Positions 33,315 to 41,449 of a stretch of DNA of 64,000 nt are shown here, piece by piece. Numbering within the stretch: position 1 is the first letter of the stretch; the number at the start of each line of letters is the position of its first letter. The stretch is from Mesobacillus campisalis (GTDB lineage: Bacteria; Bacillota; Bacilli; Bacillales; Cytobacillaceae): NCBI RefSeq assembly GCF_000986785.1, contig NZ_LAYY01000016.1, positions 60,092 through 124,091 on the forward strand. The letters are read 5' to 3'. The notes beneath the pieces are model-generated. The model saw nothing but the letters and a program-made list of their open reading frames with translations, had not been told where the DNA came from and did no database searches. The position numbers were made by a program, and so were the translations under genes.

Positions 33315-34094
33315 GTGGGCAGTAAAACAGCATTAATTACCGGAGGAGCAGTTGGAATAGGAAGGAAAATTGCCGGGCAGTTTGCTTCGGAAGGGATAAA
33401 TCTTGCGATAAATTATCGGTCAAGCCGGAATACGGCAGAAGCACTTGCAAAGGAGTTAAGTGAAAAGTACGGCACGGAGAACGTTGCGTTAAAAGCGGAT
33501 ATTTCGGAATACCAGCAATGCTGCAGGCTTATTGAGGAAGCAGGCACATGCCTGCCTTCGATAGATATACTTGTGCACAATGCAGGACCGTATATTCACG
33601 AAAGGAAGAGAATGGCCGATTACTCGATTGAGGAATGGCAGTATATGATTAATGGAAATCTGAACTCCGGCTTTTATCTGTCAAGCTTGCTGGTTCCTTT
33701 CATGCGCAGCCGGCGCTGGGGCAGGATCATCACGATCGGGTTTGACAGAGTGGAATCTGCCCCTGGCTGGATTTATCGGTCCGCTTTTGCTGCCTCCAAA
33801 TCGGGTTTGGCATCATTGACAAGAACAATTGCCCTGGAGGAAGCACAGCATGGGATCACGGCAAATATGGTTTGTCCCGGAGACATAGTAGGGAATTGGA
33901 AGGAGAGGGATATCGTGGAGGCATTGGGCGTTCAAGATGGAACGGTCCCAGTGGGAAGGCCGGGAACCGGGGAAGATATCTCCAGGGTGGTATCCTTTCT
34001 CGCTGCCGAGGAGTCGGCTTATATAACTGGAAGCATCATTCCGGTAACCGGCGGAAAAGATGTCCTTGGAAAGGTATTCAGAGGAGAAAAATAG
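33315..34094 (+). CDS. atypical short-chain dehydrogenase/reductase family protein
   Basis: A 259-residue Rossmann protein. NAD(P) loop TGGAVGIGR, NAG motif LVHNAG, and a C-terminal MVCPGDIVG. The usual catalytic Y-x-x-x-K reads F158-A-A-S-K162, and the Ser in front of it is replaced (ITIGFDRVE). So the Lys remains while Tyr and Ser are missing, although a Tyr occurs at 154. It may be inactive or use another mechanism. The start is GTG, seven bases after GCGGGG. Confidence 0.8.
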   Translation: MGSKTALITGGAVGIGRKIAGQFASEGINLAINYRSSRNTAEALAKELSEKYGTENVALKADISEYQQCCRLIEEAGTCLPSIDILVHNAGPYIHERKRMADYSIEEWQYMINGNLNSGFYLSSLLVPFMRSRRWGRIITIGFDRVESAPGWIYRSAFAASKSGLASLTRTIALEEAQHGITANMVCPGDIVGNWKERDIVEALGVQDGTVPVGRPGTGEDISRVVSFLAAEESAYITGSIIPVTGGKDVLGKVFRGEK

Positions 34095-34095
34095 G

Positions 34096-34137
34096 AAAAG
34101 GGCGCTTGCACATCCGGAGAGTGCAGACGCCCTTTTA
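34096..34137. terminator. bidirectional terminator
   Basis: AAAAGGGCGCTTGCAC pairs imperfectly with GTGCAGACGCCCTTTT, between convergent genes. Confidence 0.8.
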
Positions 34138-34141
34138 TCTT

Positions 34142-35503
34142 TTATGGGTTTTGGAATCTTGCTGCCATCTTCCGCTGGATAAGCACCAGCCTCGCCAAAA
34201 GGCAGGATGCTCCAACGGCAAGGCCGGCAATCAGCCCAATCCAATAGCCGAAGGCCATTAGTTCGGTGTGATTTGCCAAATAATAACCTAAAGGAAGACC
34301 TATTACCCAGTAGGAGACCAAGGCCATAACAAAAGTGACATTGACATCCTTATACCCTCTCAAGGCTCCCTGTATCGGAGCTTGTATCGCATCCGATAAC
34401 TGGAAAAAGAGGGCGAAAAGCAAAAATTCAGCGGTCAGTTTTAGGACTTGCGGATCCTTTGTATAAACCCTGGCAACTTCCTCCCTGAACATGATTAAAA
34501 TGATTCCGCAAATGACAGCCATGATGACCGCAATTGCGATGCCGATCCAGCTGTATTGCCTGGCATCCTGGTAACGCCCGGCTCCTACTTCGAATCCTAC
34601 GACAATCGTAAGGGCCATTGATATGCTGAGCGGAACCATGTATAAAAAGGAAGAAAAATTAAGGGCAGCCTGATGGGATGCTATCGTAAGAGTATCAAAT
34701 TGTGACATCAGTAGTGTGACAGCGGAGAAAATACTGGTTTCAAAGAAAATCGCAAAGCCAATAGGGACCCCGACCAGCAAGATCTCTTTCCACTTTTCAA
34801 GCGAAAAACCATAAAGCCTGCTGAAAATTTGATATCTGGCAAAGGGCTGCTGTCTGATGATGATGACGATTGTAATCAAGGTGAGCAGCCAGTACGTGAG
34901 GGCAGATGCATAACCTGCTCCAACTCCGCCCAATTCGGGGAACCCCATTTTTCCAAAGATCAGGAAATAGTTAAAAACGATATTTAACGGCAAGGAAGCC
35001 AGAGTAATTAACATTGATACCCTTGTCTTCCCGAGCGCATCCAGGAAACAGCGGAGCACGTTATAGACGAACAGCGGAACTATGCCGGTGCTAAGCGCAA
35101 ATAAATATTCCTGTGCAATGGTACGGACATGGTCTTCAAGCTTCATAAGACCAAGTATCGGGTCAAGGGCCAGTGAGCCTGCAATGAGGACGACTACGGC
35201 CATGACAATCGCCAAATACACGCCTTGAATTACTGAAAAGGAGACTTCACTGTTTCGCTGTCCCCCAACGAGCTGAGCGACAATTGGCGTTACAGCCAGG
35301 AGAATTCCGCTCAATCCAGTAAAGACAGGAACCCATAGCGAAGAGCCAATCGCAACTCCTGCAAGGTCTTGCGGACTGTATTGGCCAGACATGGTCGTAT
35401 CAAAAAAGTTCATGGCATAAATAGCCAGCTGCGTGATCAGGATTGGAATCAGTATTTGCAGAAGCTGGCGCAGTTTTTCTTGCTTTGTGCGGGTTTGTAT
35501 CAT
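34142..35503 (-). CDS. MATE family multidrug/Na+ antiporter
   Basis: A 453-residue polytopic membrane protein with about 12 helices in two MatE domains. Motifs: LITQLAIYAMNFFDTTMSGQ at the first helix, then VAIGSSLW, PLNIVFNYFLIFGKMGFPEL, and the second half SHQAALNFSSFLYMVPLSIS. NorM/YeeO-like proteins export cationic compounds in exchange for Na+ or H+. The ATG follows AAAGAGG. Substrate unknown. It converges on the SDR gene. Confidence 0.88.
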   Translation of the reverse strand: MIQTRTKQEKLRQLLQILIPILITQLAIYAMNFFDTTMSGQYSPQDLAGVAIGSSLWVPVFTGLSGILLAVTPIVAQLVGGQRNSEVSFSVIQGVYLAIVMAVVVLIAGSLALDPILGLMKLEDHVRTIAQEYLFALSTGIVPLFVYNVLRCFLDALGKTRVSMLITLASLPLNIVFNYFLIFGKMGFPELGGVGAGYASALTYWLLTLITIVIIIRQQPFARYQIFSRLYGFSLEKWKEILLVGVPIGFAIFFETSIFSAVTLLMSQFDTLTIASHQAALNFSSFLYMVPLSISMALTIVVGFEVGAGRYQDARQYSWIGIAIAVIMAVICGIILIMFREEVARVYTKDPQVLKLTAEFLLFALFFQLSDAIQAPIQGALRGYKDVNVTFVMALVSYWVIGLPLGYYLANHTELMAFGYWIGLIAGLAVGASCLLARLVLIQRKMAARFQNP

Positions 35504-35567
35504 TATATATCCTCTTTTTCATTAATATCCAAAATAGCATTATACCATAAAGGGGAGAAGCCAATTC

Positions 35568-35602
35568 AAAAAAGTGCTGCACAGTTCGCACAGCACTTTT
35601 CA
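35568..35602 (-). terminator. terminator of the GNAT gene
   Basis: AAAAGTGCTG pairs with CAGCACTTTT around an 11-base loop; six T follow on the minus strand. Confidence 0.8.
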
Positions 35603-35641
35603 TTATTACGAATTCAGTCTGCCTTGAAATCCGAAGTGTCA

Positions 35642-36202
35642 TTACGCTTCCATCAGGCGGGTTTCCTCCTCCTGCTGGGAGACATTCCTGCGCAGATAAA
35701 GGGTATATTGGTCCTTTGAAATTTCATACAGGTCGTAAACTTCCCCGCCTGCATTCAATTCCTGGTAAATGGAACTTCTAGTCTCATTGGCCTTAACCGT
35801 GTAAGGCAGTTTTTCAGCAGCCTTGATTGAGCGGAGATTTGCCTTTCTAATGCGCATAAAGATGGTTTCAATTTCCTTTTCATAGAACAATTCCTGGAAA
35901 AAGGCATCTTTTGCTGGGCCGTTATATCCTTTACCGTGATATGGCTTCCCTATCCAGGTGCCAAGGAAACCAGCCCCATTCTGGATATCATATAAATTTA
36001 TCGTTCCTATCGGGGCTCCCCAATCGTCAAGAATCGTACGTGAAATCAGTTCTCCGCGGTCTTCAGCTTCTATGGTCTGTTTTGTGACAAAGACAAATTC
36101 ATCGTAGGAATAGGCCTTTTGGCGAACAAAAGGGAAGACATCCGGATGCGACATAAGCTCGAATAAAACGTGGCTATCTTGCAGATCGCGTTTTTTGAGC
36201 AT
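35642..36202 (-). CDS. GNAT-family acetyltransferase (RimJ/YdaF-like)
   Basis: A 186-residue GNAT protein. The acetyl-CoA loop is GKPYHGKGYNGPAKDAFF, preceded by the strand GAGFLGTWIG and followed by RKANLRSIKAAEKL, where the NxxSIxxxEK pattern is typical. It would acetylate an N-terminus or a small amine. The ATG at 36202 is seven bases after GGAGGG. Its leader carries the inverted repeat and tRNA-like element described at 36251-36350. Confidence 0.82.
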   Translation of the reverse strand: MLKKRDLQDSHVLFELMSHPDVFPFVRQKAYSYDEFVFVTKQTIEAEDRGELISRTILDDWGAPIGTINLYDIQNGAGFLGTWIGKPYHGKGYNGPAKDAFFQELFYEKEIETIFMRIRKANLRSIKAAEKLPYTVKANETRSSIYQELNAGGEVYDLYEISKDQYTLYLRRNVSQQEEETRLMEA

Positions 36203-36250
36203 TTTGTATCCCTCCAATACAGGGCATTAATCCATGCGAAAAAAACATGG

Positions 36251-36298
36251 CCCACCCTCGAAATTTTTTGTAGAATTGCTAAAAAATTTCGGGGTGGG
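36251..36298. repeat. long inverted repeat in the GNAT gene leader
   Basis: CCCACCCTCGAAATTTTTT and AAAAAATTTCGGGGTGGG pair over 18 bp with one bulged base, around an 11-base loop. It overlaps the 3' arm of the tRNA-like T-arm next to it, so the two structures exclude each other. Confidence 0.75.
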
Positions 36299-36350
36299 AA
36301 TCGAACCCACTAGAACCAGGATACTGGTGGCGCACCATTTGCCTTCCCTC
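36281..36350 (-). other. tRNA-like T-arm element (not a complete tRNA)
   Basis: On the minus strand GTGGGTTCGATTCCCAC is a perfect T-arm with the canonical TTCGATT loop, followed by CCCGAAA in the place of the 3' acceptor strand. Upstream, GGTGCGCCACC and ACCAGTATCCTGGT form two small hairpins. No matching 5' acceptor, D-arm or 7-base anticodon loop is found. It is either a tRNA remnant or a tRNA mimic in the GNAT leader. The rest of 36203-36486 holds nothing recognisable. Confidence 0.5.
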
Positions 36351-36486
36351 ATTACTTTTCCGATATGAAATTTTCGGTTAAACAATTTCCATAGAAATCA
36401 TACTAAAAAAACAGCGAAAAGGAAATAGTTTTTTATCCCGATTTTTCGCCTAATTTTGCCATGTTTCTACAATGATGCTGCCCTTT

Positions 36487-37608
36487 TCAGCTTAATGCCA
36501 TTTCTCCATTCACCATCGTCCATATGGGCTTCGCCAGATAATGAAAGGGATGTTTATTCCAAAGAACCAGATCCGCATCCTTTCCAGCCTCGATGGTTCC
36601 CACCCTGTCTTCCACTCCAAGGTTCCTTGCAGGGAGAAGAGTTAGCCCCTCAAGCGCTTTCTGCTCAGAAAGGCCTTCCCGAACAGCAATGGAGGCACAG
36701 AGGTTCAGGTATTGGATAGGAGTATATGGATGATCTGTCGTAATGGAAACTTCTACACCATGCCGGGTTAATTCGTGATAGGTATTCCAGCTTTTATTTT
36801 TTAATTCAATTTTGGAGCGTCTTGTAAGAGTGGGGCCGACCGAGACCTTCAAGCCAATCCCGGCCAGCTCATCAGCAATCAAATGTCCTTCCGTACAATG
36901 TTCAATTCGGAGATCAAGGCTGAACTCCTCGGCAAAGCGGAGGGCCGAAAAAATGTCGTCGGCACGGTGGGCATGGACCCTGACTGGAATTTCCCGCTTA
37001 AGGGCCTGGGCAATCGGGGCAATACGCAGGGTTTCTGGAGCATCACAATTTTTTGCTTCGAAAAAAGCTTCCCTGAGCATGCCCATTATCCCCATTCTCG
37101 TGATGGACTCCTTGTTTCCGTAGCTATGCATTCTTTTTGGATTTTCCCCAAGAGCAATCTTTAACCCTGCCGTTTCCTTCACAATCATTTTCTTTATATT
37201 TTGACCGGCGGTTTTGATTACCGTAGAGGTTCCTCCTATGACATTGGCACTCCCAGGCATGACATGGACGGTTGTAATGCCCGCCCTGAGTGCATCTGAA
37301 AAGGCAGGATCAAGGGGGTAAACCCCATCTAGTGCCCGAATATGCGGAGTACATGCTTCAACCGTTTCATTGGCGTCATTCCCTGCCCAGCCGGTACCTT
37401 CATCATATAAACCAAGATGTGTATGCACATCAATGAAACCCGGGAAAAGGTATCCATTGGAGCAATCTATGATGGAGACATCAGTGCTGCGGGGTATATT
37501 TTGGCCGATTTTGGAAATCTTCCCATTTTGGACAAGAACATCACATCCTCGAATCGGTTTAAAGGCAACAGGAAACACAAAGGCATTTTTAAGGAGTACT
37601 TTTTTCAT
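36487..37608 (-). CDS. amidohydrolase family protein (imidazolonepropionase-like)
   Basis: A 373-residue metal-dependent hydrolase of the amidohydrolase superfamily. Metal-binding motifs: DVHTHLGLYDEG near residue 60, then VHAHRADDI, EHCTEGHL and the Asp in TTDHPYTP. The C-terminal strand domain is GTIEAGKDADLVLWN. It probably hydrolyses a cyclic amide or dipeptide. The ATG at 37608 is four bases after AAGGTG and eight bases past the uppP stop, so the two genes form an operon. Substrate unknown. Confidence 0.82.
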   Translation of the reverse strand: MKKVLLKNAFVFPVAFKPIRGCDVLVQNGKISKIGQNIPRSTDVSIIDCSNGYLFPGFIDVHTHLGLYDEGTGWAGNDANETVEACTPHIRALDGVYPLDPAFSDALRAGITTVHVMPGSANVIGGTSTVIKTAGQNIKKMIVKETAGLKIALGENPKRMHSYGNKESITRMGIMGMLREAFFEAKNCDAPETLRIAPIAQALKREIPVRVHAHRADDIFSALRFAEEFSLDLRIEHCTEGHLIADELAGIGLKVSVGPTLTRRSKIELKNKSWNTYHELTRHGVEVSITTDHPYTPIQYLNLCASIAVREGLSEQKALEGLTLLPARNLGVEDRVGTIEAGKDADLVLWNKHPFHYLAKPIWTMVNGEMALS

Positions 37609-37616
37609 GCGGCACC

Positions 37617-38396
37617 TTAAAACATTCCGGTATACTGCAGGATCAATACAGATACCCCCAACACCCACACATAGACGGCAAAGATTTTAAGCGATTTTTT
37701 TTGCAGGAACTGCAGCATCCAGACAATGGCCGCATACCCGCAAAGGGCCGCAGCGATCGTGGCAACGAGCAAACTCCCTAACGAAACCGCCTCCGCGTTC
37801 CCTGACAAAAGTTCGGGGAGTTTGTAGGCAACCCCGCCTGCGATGGCAGGTATTGATAATAAAAATGAGAAATAGGCAGCTGTTTCGCGGTCCAGTTTTC
37901 TCCATAAGCCAGCGGCAATGGTCAACCCTGAACGAGAAAGAGCCGGCATGATGGCCGCTGACTGGAACAGCCCGATAATAAAGGCATCCCCATAAGTGAT
38001 CTGGTCCATTTTTTTGCGCCCATTCCTGATTCCGTCCGCCATCCAAAGAATTACACCTGTAAAAAGGAATTCCCATCCAATCGTTTGCCCGGTTTTTGAG
38101 ATTGAATCAAAGAAATCATCAAAAAGGACGCCGGCGGCCACGGCAGGTATGGTGCCAATAACCAGGAGCAGCGAGGTTTTTCCGAATGGCTTTTTCATGA
38201 TACCAACCAGTTCTTCTTTATAAATGACAAGGACTGCCAGCAGCGTGCCTGTATGCAGCATCGTATCGAGAAATAAGCCTGCTTCATCAAGCCCAAACAG
38301 ATGTCTGCCCAAATAAAGATGTCCTGTACTTGATATGGGCAGGAATTCAGTAAATCCCTGGATGATTCCAAGAATAAATGCTTCAATTTTAGACAT
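37617..38396 (-). CDS. uppP: undecaprenyl-diphosphatase UppP
   Basis: A 259-residue membrane phosphatase (BacA family) that recycles undecaprenyl diphosphate for wall synthesis and gives bacitracin tolerance. The two signature regions are visible: IIQGFTEFLPISSTGHL near the N-terminus and MPALSRSGLTIA in the middle. About eight helices. ATG at 38396 is five bases after GGAGG; another ATG lies directly before it. It is first in an operon with the amidohydrolase gene. Confidence 0.93.
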   Translation of the reverse strand: MSKIEAFILGIIQGFTEFLPISSTGHLYLGRHLFGLDEAGLFLDTMLHTGTLLAVLVIYKEELVGIMKKPFGKTSLLLVIGTIPAVAAGVLFDDFFDSISKTGQTIGWEFLFTGVILWMADGIRNGRKKMDQITYGDAFIIGLFQSAAIMPALSRSGLTIAAGLWRKLDRETAAYFSFLLSIPAIAGGVAYKLPELLSGNAEAVSLGSLLVATIAAALCGYAAIVWMLQFLQKKSLKIFAVYVWVLGVSVLILQYTGMF

Positions 38397-38566
38397 CATT
38401 TCATTCCCTCCATAGAAAATCCTTGTATAACAAATGTATTCAAGTTGTCCCAAACAAGAACATTTATCGTGCTGAAGGCAGGGGGGAAGCTTTGCCTCAG
38501 TTTCTGATTGCCTGTTATGCTAAAATAATTTTAAGATGAAATTTTACAAGGAAGGATGGGTGGAAC

Positions 38567-39415
38567 ATGATTAATGCTGGGCTTGTTCTGGAGGGAGGAG
38601 GCATGCGAGGGGTTTATACGGCAGGGGTCCTGGAATTCTTCTTGGAGCAGGAACTTTTTTTTCCTTATGTTATCGGGGTATCAGCCGGTGCAGCGAATGC
38701 GGCTTCATACCTATCGAAACAAAAGGGGAGAAACAAAAAGGTCAATATTAATTTTATCTCTGATCCCCGCTACCTTTCATGGGGCAACCTGATTAAAACG
38801 GGCCAGGCTTTTGGCATGGATTTTATTTTCGATGAAATTCCGAACAAGCTCGTACCCTATCATTATGATGAATTTTATAAAAGCCAATCGGAGTTTGTGG
38901 TCGGAACGACTGACTGTATGACAGGCGAGCCTGTTTATTTTAAAAAAGAAGAGTATGGACAGGATATGCTGAAAATTATCAGGGCATCCAGTTCATTGCC
39001 ATTTTTTGCACCGGAAATCCATTATAAAAATAAAGTGCTTCTTGATGGAGGGATCAGTGATCCAATTCCTATTAAAAAATCGGAGCGTGACGGAAATAAA
39101 AGAAATGTTGTGATATTGACCCAGAATAAAGGATACGTTAAAAAACCGTCTAAATTGAATTTTCTCACGAAACGAAAATATCCCCGCTATACAGGTTTGC
39201 AGATGGCTTTAGCCAGGCGTTATCAATTATATAATGACACCTTGGCCCATCTTGATGAGGAAGAGAAAAAGGGGCGCGTATTCATAATTAGGCCATCCTT
39301 GCCTCTGGAGGTTGGCAGGATGGAGAGAAACCCAGCGAAGCTTGAAAAACTTTATCAACAAGGCTATGAGGATGCCAAACAAGCAATTGACTCACTCGCG
39401 GCCTGGCAGAAATGA
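38567..39415 (+). CDS. patatin-like phospholipase (YjjU-type)
   Basis: A 282-residue serine lipase. The oxyanion loop is EGGGMRGVYTAGVL, the nucleophile elbow GVSAG carries Ser39, and the catalytic Asp is in LLDGGISDPIP. These complete the Ser-Asp dyad of bacterial patatins. No signal peptide. The ATG is eight bases after GGATGGGTGG. Acts on acyl lipids in the cytosol or inner membrane face; the exact substrate is unknown. Confidence 0.88.
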   Translation: MINAGLVLEGGGMRGVYTAGVLEFFLEQELFFPYVIGVSAGAANAASYLSKQKGRNKKVNINFISDPRYLSWGNLIKTGQAFGMDFIFDEIPNKLVPYHYDEFYKSQSEFVVGTTDCMTGEPVYFKKEEYGQDMLKIIRASSSLPFFAPEIHYKNKVLLDGGISDPIPIKKSERDGNKRNVVILTQNKGYVKKPSKLNFLTKRKYPRYTGLQMALARRYQLYNDTLAHLDEEEKKGRVFIIRPSLPLEVGRMERNPAKLEKLYQQGYEDAKQAIDSLAAWQK

Positions 39416-39568
39416 GCTGTTCTTCAAATGAAGGACGGTTTTTTTATTCCTCGGAGGATTTTCTATTAGGAGAGCTCTACTCCGGAAATCTTGTGAATTT
39501 TGCTAGAATGATTCGGCTGGGATGCCAATACAATAGAGTAACTAGTAAATAAGCGAGGAATGATTGAA

Positions 39569-40339
39569 ATGAGCATCCGGCAATATTACCTGCAAAAAGC
39601 CCAATCCTATCTGAATGCATGCATTCTAACACTGCTTTGCCATGCTGCCTTCCTGTCTGCATGCCTCCTAATACAAATTAGGCCGCCCTTTGGCTTGGCA
39701 GGAATTCCGTTTTTGGTTTTTGCTTACATACATTTTCAGTCTTTTTTGGTTTACCGAAGGAAAAGCAAGGAATCTGCAGGTGTTGACCCAAAGCTTGGAC
39801 AGGTTCCATTTTTACAGTGTGAGGATCTTTTGCTTGCATTGGCACCTGCACCGGCCCTAAGATTGCTGCTGTTCCATCCTTGCGGAAGACTTGCGGGTGA
39901 AATCAGGGAATTGGAAGCGAAAGTCTGGCGGTGGATTTTGCCTGAAATAATCGACAAGAGGGTGAAAAAGAAGTATGGTTTAATTGACAGCAATGGAAAG
40001 ATGCTGGCTGTAATGATCATTAAGGGCATTTCAGTGGATGTAATGCTCCCTGATGAAACGGGGATTGGAAGCTATGACCAAAAAGCAAAATCTGGACAAA
40101 CTCATGAAGATGGAGGAAAAATACAAAGAGTGGATGAATCCAGTTTGTATACAAGCATTTTCTTTCAGAAGGGCGAAAAAAAAATGGCAAGGCTTCAAAT
40201 AGGCTGGCTTCCTGTTGAATGGAGCCAACGCTTTAGCGTCAATACCCCAGTGCTTTCGTTCGAGCCTGCATCCAGCGATGAGGAAAAGCTGATGTCTTTG
40301 GCTGCGGTTGCCCGCCATTATGAGTATGCAGACCATTGA
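39569..40339 (+). CDS. hypothetical protein with two N-terminal membrane helices
   Basis: A 256-residue protein: two hydrophobic helices (CILTLLCHAAFLSACLLIQI, GLAGIPFLVFAYIHFQSFL), then a basic linker and a soluble part with LIDSNGKMLAVMIIKGISVD and ARLQIGWLPVEWSQRFSVNT. I prefer the ATG at 39569, nine bases after GAGGA. The strand-rich soluble part loosely recalls Tubby-like proteins, but I do not assign a family. Function unknown. Confidence 0.65.
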   Translation: MSIRQYYLQKAQSYLNACILTLLCHAAFLSACLLIQIRPPFGLAGIPFLVFAYIHFQSFLVYRRKSKESAGVDPKLGQVPFLQCEDLLLALAPAPALRLLLFHPCGRLAGEIRELEAKVWRWILPEIIDKRVKKKYGLIDSNGKMLAVMIIKGISVDVMLPDETGIGSYDQKAKSGQTHEDGGKIQRVDESSLYTSIFFQKGEKKMARLQIGWLPVEWSQRFSVNTPVLSFEPASSDEEKLMSLAAVARHYEYADH

Positions 40340-40413
40340 TGCATTTTTAATGATTAACCTCATGAATACGTTTTACAATAGTAGCAGCAAGAGTACAGAA
40401 GGGGAGAAATCTG

Positions 40414-40986
40414 GTGAAGAAATTTTTGCTTTTGGCTGCCGTGATTTTAGCCATTTTATTTATTTTAGATATTACTGTTTTAAAAGAGAAGGGCGTAATC
40501 AATCAGGCAGCCCTAGGAAAATATGAAAAAATTGAAAACCCTGACAAGCTACCGGAAGGAATTGAACAGGGAAGCCGCGCTCCTGATTTTACCCTGACAG
40601 ATTTGCGTGGAGAAACGTTAAAGTTAAGTGATTATAGGGGAAAGAAAGTCCTTCTAAATTTTTGGGCAACATGGTGCCCGCCTTGTAAAGCAGAGATGCC
40701 CTATATGCAAAAGTTTTATGAGAAATACAAAAGTGAAGGCTTTGAAGTATTGGCCGTCAACATGACCGTAACGGAAAAGTCCAGAGAGGATGTAGTGCGT
40801 TTCGTCGAGGAGCATGATCTTACTTTCAGGATTCCAATGGATGATAAAAACCAGGTTTTCAGCCATTATGAAATCATGGCGTATCCGACCAGCTTCTTTA
40901 TTGATTCGGATGGCGTGATAAGAAGTGTTGCCATTGGCGGGATGACAGAGGAATTCATTGAAAGGGAACTCAAAAAGCTGCCTTGA
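40414..40986 (+). CDS. ResA/TlpA-like thiol-disulfide oxidoreductase
   Basis: A 190-residue membrane-anchored thioredoxin. One N-terminal helix (FLLLAAVILAILFILDITVL) is followed by the AhpC/TSA-type fold with APDFTLTDLRG, the active site WCPPC (87-91) and the cis-Pro in AYPTSFF. The E in KAEMPYMQ follows as in ResA. It reduces extracytoplasmic disulfides, for example in cytochrome c maturation or sporulation (StoA). GTG start after GGGGAG. No res/ccd genes are adjacent, so the target is open. Confidence 0.88.
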   Translation: MKKFLLLAAVILAILFILDITVLKEKGVINQAALGKYEKIENPDKLPEGIEQGSRAPDFTLTDLRGETLKLSDYRGKKVLLNFWATWCPPCKAEMPYMQKFYEKYKSEGFEVLAVNMTVTEKSREDVVRFVEEHDLTFRIPMDDKNQVFSHYEIMAYPTSFFIDSDGVIRSVAIGGMTEEFIERELKKLP

Positions 40987-41025
40987 CGGGAGAGGAAGGC
41001 TCCTGGCCTCCCAGGTGCCTGTTTT

Positions 41026-41289
41026 CTATTCGGGCTCAAGCCACCTTTTTTGAGGCTTAATATACCGTTTGAGTTCAACTGCCACTAGACGCCGCAATGA
41101 TAATTGGGAAGTGAAGGAAGCGATGTCCTCCGGAATCGGAAAAATGCCATGGTCATTGAACCGGACTCTGATATTGCCAGTCGTTTTATTTTGATGAAGG
41201 TCTGTGGCGGTTGTTTCAACATAAGCTATTTTTTCATTCAGTAAAGGGTTTGCGAATACGATTTTCGTTATGGAAAATTTGAATTTCAT
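41026..41289 (-). CDS. hypothetical 87-aa protein
   Basis: MKFKFSITKIVFANPLLNEK then IAYVETTATDLHQNKTTGNI and RVRFNDHGIFPIPEDIASFT. AAGGAG lies seven bases before the ATG. It looks like a small beta-rich cytosolic protein. The LexA-like site at 41324-41335 lies just upstream, so damage control is possible. No family recognised. Confidence 0.6.
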   Translation of the reverse strand: MKFKFSITKIVFANPLLNEKIAYVETTATDLHQNKTTGNIRVRFNDHGIFPIPEDIASFTSQLSLRRLVAVELKRYIKPQKRWLEPE

Positions 41290-41323
41290 GGAAGGGCTCC
41301 TTGGAAAAGCAGTTTTTTAGGTT

Positions 41324-41335
41324 GAACATTCGTTC
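41324..41335. promoter_or_regulatory. LexA (DinR) box-like site
   Basis: GAAC-ATTC-GTTC matches the core GAAC-N4-GTTC of the Bacillus SOS box. It lies between the divergent 87-aa gene and dapF. Some of the flanking bases differ from the full 14-base consensus. Confidence 0.4.
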
Positions 41336-41449
41336 GAACTATGGCATCTTTTATTATAAAGTGAAACTTCATTCTGTGGGGGGGTTTCTGCTGCTTGTAA
41401 ATGCAGGATAAATGACTAATGACTAATGACTATTTTGGAGGCTGCCATT

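Noticed and set aside
36281..36380. Complete tRNA gene on the minus strand
   Set aside because: Only the T-arm and a 3' acceptor-like strand are present; there is no pairing 5' acceptor and no anticodon loop of seven bases.
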